From the NCBI RefSeq assembly GCF_021869535.1, contig NW_026262581.1, positions 77,281,955 to 77,345,954 of the forward strand: DNA of 64,000 nt, in the 5' to 3' direction. A program made the position numbers and the translations under genes. The notes beneath the pieces were generated by a model, which made no database searches, was not told the origin of the DNA, and saw only the letters and a program-made list of their open reading frames with translations. The DNA comes from Mytilus californianus. Its lineage: Eukaryota > Mollusca > Bivalvia > Mytilida > Mytilidae. Below, one piece after another: positions 57,341 through 64,000 of the stretch (position 1 is its first letter; every line of letters begins with the position of its first letter).

Positions 57341-58870
57341 TAGATCAAATTTAGTTGGTCTCTGAACCATTTTCAAATTTCCATAAAGTCTTATCTGGGC
57401 ACTGACCACCGACAGGACACACTTAACAAAATATTCTGCCAATTCTGGTTCAATGTAGTCTCTAATTCCCAATTACCGCTCTTTGTCATAAGGGGGACTC
57501 CCGAGGATTCCCGACCAGTGGCATTCTCTCTGTATTGAGGAACTTAAAGTCACGCAATTAAACAAATAATTTGGTTTGCAGCATTTTTGTTTTAGTAATT
57601 AATTGATTGTTTTTACCGTTTGCTTGTACTTTCTTTTACCTTTTTTATATTGTTCTTTAGAAATATTTTCGTAATATGTACTGTCATCAATGTCTTAAGG
57701 ATTTTGAAATGAACTTTAACATTGCTAGATTTTGTGGAACAACAGAGAACAAGTCTTGAGTCATATATAGTGAATCGTTATGTTTTTATCGACATTCCAT
57801 GTCAACACAGAAAAGACTACGGGGCTGGTAAACACTCTAGGACGAAACGTCTACCAGCAATGGCATCTTTAAAATTATTAAATTCAGAATTACAAAAGAA
57901 GGTTCGAAAATTGTTTGTGCAAATTTATAGCAAAGTTGGTTTTCATCAGCATTAGTTGTTCTATCACAGCTTCCGACTTTACAGGAAATTATTCATTTTG
58001 CATTAGTTCCTACAGAAACATAACTAAATTTGGTAAAAAAGTCAAATTACAATTAAGGACGTATGAGTATCATGTCAGAGTTAATACGCCACCGAGTTGA
58101 AATTAACGACCAACAAATATATGATGTCGACCGTATGATTCTAGAGGCACCCATGTAAAGGTATATAGACATTCTACTTACAGAGACAGGTGCATGTTTA
58201 AAAATTGTAAACACAATCATAATTGATCTTCTTTGTCTCTTTGCCAGAGTAGTTTTTCTGTAAACAATACACCTCCTTTTTTGTGAAATTGCCATAATTC
58301 CAATTGAACACAAGCTCTAGCATTTATTAAGTTAGATACGTACACATCATAAACTGGAACAGATGGTATGTTACCAGTCAAGAAGTTGACACCAAGAAAG
58401 CTTACATCATCCCGTTTGTTACAGACCCTCGTTCTCCATTATCCATCAGGTTCACTTTCAAGAAAAAGATTTGATTTGAAACAGACCTTCTTGTACCCGA
58501 TGTATCCTCATTTTGTTTGCTATAGGACAGTCTTCATTATACACAGAGTAATCAAAATTGACCCTAGTGGTGATAATACAGATTTCAGCGACATGCAAAC
58601 GACAAAAGCATAATGAAAAGGCCCAGAAATCTGACATTTTATATATGGAAAATGCTTGCCTTCACAACTGATATGCGTTGTTGTTTTGTGGTCTTACATG
58701 TTTAAGATTTACCCTTATACAAAAATTATTTGGATATAACGTCAAAAGTATTATTGTGAATGTGATAGACTCATATCTCCAATTCACAACATTCGTGCCG
58801 GAACATTATTTGATGGGAGAACTCTAGTCACATTTACCCTACAAGAAAACTTGCATATGAAATGAAAATA
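57341..58870. other. Non-coding stretch with short unassigned frames
   Basis: Frames at 57722-57955 (77 codons), 57915-58100, 58053-58313 (-) and 58368-58613 have no domain that I recognise and no partner exons. They are most likely chance frames. Confidence 0.4.
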
Positions 58871-58879
58871 ACACTATAT

Positions 58880-58960
58880 AAATCGCGCGTGCGTTCAAAG
58901 CACTTTCTGGATTTACATTAATCAGAAAAGCTAAAGCCAAAACATTAGAAAGCCAGGGAT
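58880..58960 (-). repeat. Dispersed repeat R3, short inverted copy
   Basis: The reverse complement reads 'ctaatgttttggctttagct', 'tttctgattaatgtaaatcc', 'agaaagtgctttgaacgcac', 'gcgcgatttatatagtgtta', matching the R3 order at 23280-23360 (-). Confidence 0.65.
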
Positions 58961-59575
58961 ATATGAATATGTAGAAACGCCAGCAAGCTTTATGACCATA
59001 CATTTATAACGTGCGCTAAAACTACATTCACGTGCAAAAATGATTTCAACACAAATGTGAACGACTCCAGTATTAAACCTCATTTGTAAGTTTCCCGCAT
59101 ATGGACATTTCCACTTGCATACCGCCAACCAACAACATTTAGATTGAGGAAAAATGATGGAATAACTAGTAAAACAATAACAGAACCAGCATCATTTTAC
59201 CTTTAAAAAAACTTGTCAGGTGTATTTCTTTCCATAATCGATACATAAGCTGCATCATTCTATCGTTAAGATTTTCATTCTGTATACACCCTTCTTCTTA
59301 CCACTAAAAGGTTCTAAGATGCAATTAACAAAACAAAAATAATGATTATGCGATCACCCTCAAATAAATACAATATGAGATAATGCAAAAGAGTTTCAAG
59401 TAATCATTCGAATGTCCCAAATATTTCTTTATCCCCAAACAATCTACAAATTATTTTAACCTGTTTTGTCTTTCCATATACTAGCTATCATACCTCCTAT
59501 TAGGTCGACCTATTTGATTACTTGTGAGATAAGACTGTCGCATTTTACATGTAAGAAACATTAATATATATATAA
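58961..59575. other. Non-coding stretch
   Basis: Nothing recognised beyond a 65-codon minus-strand frame at 58931-59128 without domain content. Confidence 0.4.
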
Positions 59576-59659
59576 TCCCTGCGAGGGAAGAATAAAAATT
59601 TGCTTCCGCAAATTTGCAGATTTAACATTGTTTGGCTGTTATTTAGAGTGATATGTATA

Positions 59660-59712
59660 TATATATTAGGTTTGAACGTTGTTTTCAATTTAGACTTGTA
59701 TATATATATTAT
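59660..59712 (-). repeat. Dispersed repeat R1, inverted end fragment
   Basis: 'gaacgttgttttcaatttag' and 'acttgtatatatata' are the reverse complement of the left end of R1 at 2430-2465 and 38223-38255. Confidence 0.65.
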
Positions 59713-59713
59713 A

Positions 59714-60301
59714 CAGGTCAGGAATAACCATCAATTGGTGGATTATACCTCAATTGACGTATAATCCACCAATTGACATATATTGACATACATTGGTATA
59801 GACCAATTGACGTATAATGCAAGTTTTTTTGTTATAAAATGCATCTCTTGAGAATGCATGTGTACAACAATTCTTTTGTTGAAACATCTGTGCTATTGAC
59901 CATGATTGACTTTTATTAATGAAAGTCAAGTATTAACAAAGAGCTCCATTCACCTGTGGAGTTGTACTCATAATCACATGACTGCAGACAGTATTGATGT
60001 CTATTGACAGGTGATTAGTGATAAATTTGCCAATCAAGAATTGACAAGATAACAATAGAAGAAACTGCAAATACAATTATTGCTTAATGCAATATGTTAT
60101 GTCACTATACTAAACTAGGAATGTTTGACATGTTTTCATACAATAATATGGTTTTAAGAAAACAATTCTCCATTTTGGTTGAATAATTTGCTTTGAAAAA
60201 CAAAGAATTATACGTCAATTGGTCTATACCATTATGTGTCAATCGGTGGATTATACGTCAATTGAGGTATAATCCACCAATTGGTGTTTATTCCTGACCT
60301 G
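59714..60301. mobile_element. 588-bp TIR element with cruciforms nested inside each TIR
   Basis: The ends CAGGTCAGGAATAA and TTATTCCTGACCTG open TIRs of about 100 bp. A 5-bp direct repeat TTATA flanks the element (59709-59713 and 60302-60306), as expected for a target duplication. Inside the left TIR, 59733-59748 and 59759-59774 are perfect 16-bp reverse complements with a 10-nt loop. The right TIR repeats this at 60241-60282 with one mismatch. The phrase 'caattgacgtataat' occurs twice in each TIR. The 370-bp centre is AT-rich, non-coding and unrelated to the ends. The superfamily is not recognised. Confidence 0.85.
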
Positions 60302-60468
60302 TTATATGTATAAAGTCTATAAAAAAAAGACTCCCCAGCAAATTTAATATGTACCGGATCGTCTAGAATAGACGATACTGCGCAGATAAGGAAAACATTA
60401 TATAAGTCTAAAGATTTGCATGTGTGTTAAACGGTACTAATATAAGATGGTGATGTTATAAAATCGTG

Positions 60469-60512
60469 TTGACAAATATTTCGGCTTAACAAATAGCCTT
60501 CGTCAGTGTCAA
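60469..60512 (-). ncRNA. Hammerhead-ribozyme-like motif downstream of a GIY-YIG domain
   Basis: Minus strand, in type I order: TTGACA (stem I), CTGACGA core (60506-60500), stem II with GGCT/AGCC arms, GAAA (60482-60479), a self-complementary ATAT stem III, U17, then TGTCAA, which pairs perfectly with the first six bases. Cleavage would be expected after 60475. One extra A lies between CTGACGA and stem II, which departs from the consensus. Penelope-like elements are known to carry hammerheads with very short stem III in their terminal repeats. The GIY-YIG fragment 250 bp upstream on the same strand fits that setting. Confidence 0.5.
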
Positions 60513-60770
60513 TAATTTTAACAATACTGGTTGTTTGTGTAAAATAGCTCAATAATACAGGTAAGTTTTGGTCTATTTATTTAATCCAAATCTTGAACCT
60601 CATCAAATGAAACAAAACTCAATACTCAATACACGTACCTATGTATATATACATCCCAAGTTGTCAAAATGAGTGTAAAATAATAGAGGAGTCCCTCTAT
60701 AAAACTGCTAGTATTTCTTATTGATGTCGTTTGGGTGAAGTACATTTAGTTCCTTTATCCAAAAATTTTA

Positions 60771-61022
60771 CCGAACCTGTCGCTGGGCATCACTACAGTG
60801 AACGTTCTATTCAATCACTAGGATTTTCATGCGGTTTAAGTCATCAAGTTTGTGACCCGACTGTCTGAAATGGTGACTAACTGGGAGAAGTGGCTTCTTA
60901 GAGATATCACTCCTATGGCCATTGAGGCGTTTGTGGAAAGGCTGCTTTGCCTCACCAACATTTTGGAAGCCACAAACCAAACATTCTAGAATGTAAATAA
61001 CATTCATACTTTTGCAGGTCAC
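60771..61022 (-). pseudogene. GIY-YIG endonuclease fragment of a Penelope-like element
   Basis: The frame 60807-61022 reads NVIYILECLVCGFQNVGEAK, then QPFHKRLNGHRSDI. This is the start of a GIY-YIG nuclease (GIY seen as VIY, YVG as NVG, plus the CxxC and the KRL..H blocks). It is followed by PVSHHFRQSGHKLDDLNR and MKILVIE, which ends at a stop. Penelope-like retroelements carry such a domain after the reverse transcriptase. The reverse-transcriptase part is missing here. A mirrored copy lies at 61119-61316. Confidence 0.8.
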
Positions 61023-61118
61023 ATCGAAAATATCCTATAGTTATTTTCGTTGCCTTACTGTAAAAAGTTGATGAGTGATGCATCTGTAGGCCTACAAATG
61101 TTGCCTACAGATACAGAT

Positions 61119-61316
61119 CCAATATGTTGGTGAGTCAAAGCAGCCTTTCCACAAACGCCTCAATGGCCATAGGAGTGATATCTCTAAGAAGCCACTTCTC
61201 CCAGTTAGTCAGCATTTCAGACAGTCGGGTTATTAACTTGACGACTTTAACCGCATGAAAATCCTAGTGATTGAACAGAACATTCACTGGAGTGATGCCC
61301 AGTGACAGGTTCGGGA
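61119..61316 (+). pseudogene. Second GIY-YIG fragment, mirror copy
   Basis: The plus strand reads QYVGESKQPFHKRLNGHRSD, then ISKKPLLPVSQHFRQSGY, a TAA stop, LDDFNRMKILVIEQNIHW. It is an inverted copy of 60771-60966 (arms 198 and 196 bp, spacer 152 bp). This copy keeps YVG intact where the other has NVG. A 10-bp perfect hairpin in the spacer (61082-61091 with 61103-61112) abuts it. Confidence 0.8.
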
Positions 61317-61319
61317 AAG

Positions 61320-61740
61320 CTTTGATATTACGTATGCAGTTATATAAGCATTGGCATATCTCATTTCCATGAAGTTGGCCATATCCCCTCAGTCATGGTC
61401 TATTGACTTTGAACGTTTTGCATTGTTAACATGTTAAAGTTTGTGATAAGGTCAGTTTCAGCCGGGGGAAACACTTATGATAAGTCAATGCTATTTGGTA
61501 TGCAGTTGTATTAGCATTGGCATATCTTATTTCCAAGGAACATATTTGACCTTGCATCGTCATGCATGGTTCATTGACTTTGAATATTTTGTATATTTTA
61601 CATGTTCAAATATTGCTATTCTGATTTCAATATTTTACTATCAAAATAAAAAAAAGAGGCGAGACATATCTCTGCGTCAACAGTTTTTAATAATTATAAT
61701 TGGATTTTTATCAAACCCACTGCCAAAATCTGAAATTTAT
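61320..61740 (-). repeat. Two tandem fragments of the bivalve repeat of 3835-4460, inverted
   Basis: The phrases 'attggcatatctcatttcca' (61353) and 'attggcatatcttatttcca' (61515), each followed by a 'ggtctattgactttgaacgt' type phrase, are reverse complements of 4180-4285. 'aggcgagacatatctctgcg' (61657) is the inverse of 4109-4128. The 119-codon frame 61477-61836 falls across these repeats and is not a gene. Confidence 0.65.
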
Positions 61741-62340
61741 CAGGATATGCATGCCTGCATTTCATTAATTTCAAAACACTCGACGAATGTGTTCGAATCA
61801 GTTTTTAAAAATATCATTATATTTATCTATGTATAAAAATCCGGATTACAAAAAGACATACATATTGCAGTCTGCATGATTATAAAAGGAACTATGATTA
61901 ACTATCAAAATTATGTCGTTGATGAAAACCTTAAAAATAAAGGTCCCGAAATGGAGCCATGTTGTACACCTTAAGTGATGTCAGCCCAGCTGCTAAGATT
62001 CTGCTTACTTTTATCTGTTGTTTCTGTTTGTCTACTTACTGATAAGATAATCTGGTTTTAAAGAAACACGTGCACCATATCGGCAGACATGGTATTTGAT
62101 GAAAATATCGTGAGGCAAACTGAAATCTCAGTTGTAATTTATCAGTTGAAACTGCGAATGCTGAAAAGTAATTAGATCATTAGATACAAGACTGTTCTGT
62201 AGCATTTGGTTGACTCTGGGTCAATATATTATGTCCCAGGTTGACTATGACAATTATTTCATTCTACTTATTCTATTATGTTACTTCTAGTTTGTATGTT
62301 TCCATCCAGGTTAGTTGCTTATATACATGTACGCATGACA
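61741..62340. other. Non-coding stretch
   Basis: No gene or repeat boundary was recognised. Confidence 0.4.
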
Positions 62341-62344
62341 CTTC

Positions 62345-62500
62345 AGGCGCGGATCCAGCCATTTTAAAAAGAGGGGGGGGGTCCAACACATGCAAGTCAA
62401 ACAAAAAGGGGGGTTCGACCATATGTTCCCTTCAAAGCATTAGTTGTCAAACAAAAAGTGGGCGTTCCAACCCCTGGAACCCCCTCCCGTTGATCTTCAT
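62345..62500 (+). repeat. Dispersed repeat with G-runs
   Basis: It reads 'ggcgcggatccagccatttt', then G runs (gaggggggggg), 'agtcaaacaaaaagggggg', 'gcattagttgtcaaacaaaa', 'ccaacccctggaaccccctc'. From memory it is a common mussel repeat. A fragment of the same type occurs at 26165-26205 ('gggcggatccaaaacatttt'). Confidence 0.5.
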
Positions 62501-63485
62501 TTCTGTATTCTGTAATATTTTAGGCCATTTGTCTATATTCAGTAAAAAAATATGCTTATTCTGTAAAATTTTTGTGTTCGGGTCCTACTATACAAATTTC
62601 CTGTTATATCATAATGTTTACATGATAGTTCTTCTTCTTGTCTGTTTCAACCTGAAGTAGATTTTTGTTATTGACGAGTGGTGGTTGCTTGTGTGTACCC
62701 CGCGAATTGTGCCTTCAATATGAATAGAGCTTACCTTCAACTCAACAGCACACTGAAAATGTTATAAAGGGGAACATAATTCCCAAAAACAGTATAGATA
62801 CCGCCGAACTTTTTTATGGTAAAAAATGATATATTTCCCATAAAAAGGTAGGGGGGAGTTAGCTTATGATTTTCAAAGTTGTGGTTTGGCGACCATACCC
62901 CCATCCCCTTGAATTCATCACTGCACTACACAGAAAACACCATTTATCCATTTTGATTACTATCCGATTAAAACCAAACACGGAAAAAATTTGAAATATT
63001 TTAATTTCTTTGTAATGATTTGGATAATAAGCAGTAGATGAAATTACATTACGTATATTTGATCATATTTGGTTTGTGATATGAGGTAATAGTATTGAGA
63101 AGCTGTACATCATATCTAGGTCAGTTTTATAACAGAGACAGTACAGTTAACCGACATTAGATAAATCTCGAATCTGATAGTGTTAGAGATCACAAAATAA
63201 AAAAGCTAAATTTTATCAATCACGTAATAAAGATCGAGAACCACAAAGACAAGTAAGCGGTGGCAAATTGTACATTCGTTCTGATTGAATAAAAAACTCC
63301 ATCACCTGAACTAGATTTCATCATTGATAGCCTATTTGTCAAAAAAGTTGTATATCAATCAATTGTTTGGGAGAAGATTCAAATATATTTAAAATTTATT
63401 TGTAGTGAAAAATATGTTATGCCCTATCATTTATGAGGCACGGATGTGGTCAAAATTATTATATGTAAGGAGATTCGGAAATATT
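62501..63485. other. Non-coding stretch
   Basis: Nothing recognised. The frame 62241-62660 is built on repeat sequence. Confidence 0.4.
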
Positions 63486-63489
63486 TTAA

Positions 63490-63725
63490 GGACTCCATAT
63501 AATTCAAATCCAGAATATCCATAAATCAATTAATGACCTCCTGAAATATTTCAGGACCTCCATAATTCGATTTCAGGATATCCTGATAGATTTCAGGACC
63601 TCCACAATCCGATTTCAGTAATATTAGAGGTCCTGAATCGAATTGTAGAGGTTCTGAAATATTGCAAGATATCATGAAATTGAATTATGGAGATCCTGAA
63701 ATGGAATTATGGAGGTCCTGAAATT
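63490..63725. repeat. Foldback made of short tandem units
   Basis: Units like 'tttcaggacctccataattc' recur three to four times on the left (63490-63617). Their reverse complements ('gaattatggaggtcctgaaa') recur on the right (63624-63725). The two halves align as one long imperfect hairpin centred near 63621. Confidence 0.8.
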
Positions 63726-63849
63726 GTCTCTGATTTTTTGGGGTATATTTTGATATTTGCAACAACAAATCAGGATCTCCTTAAATACAACAATTTTGGC
63801 TAAATATGTGCCTCATAATCATTATGATAGAGAAGCAGAAGTTTTCCAA

Positions 63850-64000
63850 GGGATATTTCTTATACTCAAAAGTCGAAACAAACTAATAATGCCATGGCAA
63901 AAAAAAAACGTAAAACCAACAAAAACAAACAAGTTTACAAAACACAACACAGACAACTAAAGACTGAGCAACACAAAACTCAACAAAAAACCGGGGGTGA
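63850..64000 (-). mobile_element. 3' tail of a Penelope-like element (second type), cut by the window edge
   Basis: The phrases 'gtcgaaacaaactaataatg', 'ccatggcaaaaaaa', 'aaagactgagcaacacaaa' and 'aaaaaaccgggggtga' match 33560-33695 in order. Relative to that element this is the 3' end on the minus strand, so more of the element should lie beyond position 64000. Confidence 0.7.

Noticed and set aside
57722-58613. Cluster of short frames that might be a multi-exon gene
   Set aside because: The frames do not join into a recognisable protein and strands conflict.
61477-61836. 119-codon open frame (+)
   Set aside because: It runs through two fragments of a dispersed bivalve repeat and matches no protein family that I know.
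62241-62660. 139-codon open frame (+)
   Set aside because: The middle of the frame is translated G-run repeat sequence; the rest is hydrophobic low-complexity sequence.

Overview
The window is AT-rich metazoan DNA with long non-coding stretches, no operons and a dense mosaic of decayed transposable elements. Several dispersed repeats match, from memory, families abundant in bivalve genomes and especially mytilid mussels, so the likely source is a mussel (Mytilus or a close relative). That assignment rests on recollection and was not searched.

Only one convincing intact protein gene is present: an intronless Ras-superfamily GTPase at 29970-30920 (+), with a long basic, Ser/Lys-rich tail and no CaaX box. 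It lies in one arm of a roughly 2.2 kb inverted duplication (28468-30715 and 18675-20945, about 7.5 kb apart). The opposite arm carries a dead copy that lost its start codon and P-loop. A third, shorter dead copy lies at 34187-34467 (-) and is fused to a reverse-transcriptase fragment. The locus therefore shows local duplication and loss of one GTPase gene.

1-14000: ancient bivalve repeats, a 0.9 kb near-palindrome (6372-7271), a mariner-type MITE (7652-7860) and a probable hAT-like element (about 9964-11152). 14000-18400: two neighbouring TTAA-flanked MITE-like elements, a dead LINE reverse transcriptase and a foldback element. 18675-30920: the GTPase inverted duplication, whose spacer holds tandem Penelope-like retroelement pieces (-), a tRNA-derived SINE and a second reverse transcriptase split by an insertion. 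33500-37440: another reverse-transcriptase 3' end, the third GTPase remnant and the longest Penelope-like copy (+). 40160-43010: a reverse-transcriptase fragment, a 60-bp minisatellite, a TIR element with an integrase-core fragment, and a hairpin holding a hammerhead-ribozyme-like core. 43900-56730: two to three direct copies of one multi-kilobase unit, one split by an L1/Tx1-type LINE (-). 59700-61320: a 588-bp TIR element with cruciforms nested in each TIR, then a Penelope-like 3' end (GIY-YIG endonuclease followed by a hammerhead-like motif, both on -) with a mirrored second endonuclease copy. The right edge holds a foldback of short tandem units and a truncated retroelement tail.

The most interesting material is the GTPase inverted duplication, the hammerhead-like motifs beside Penelope-type sequence, the nested-cruciform TIR element, and the integrase-bearing TIR element. 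All similarity statements come from reading the sequence by eye; no alignment or database search was run.
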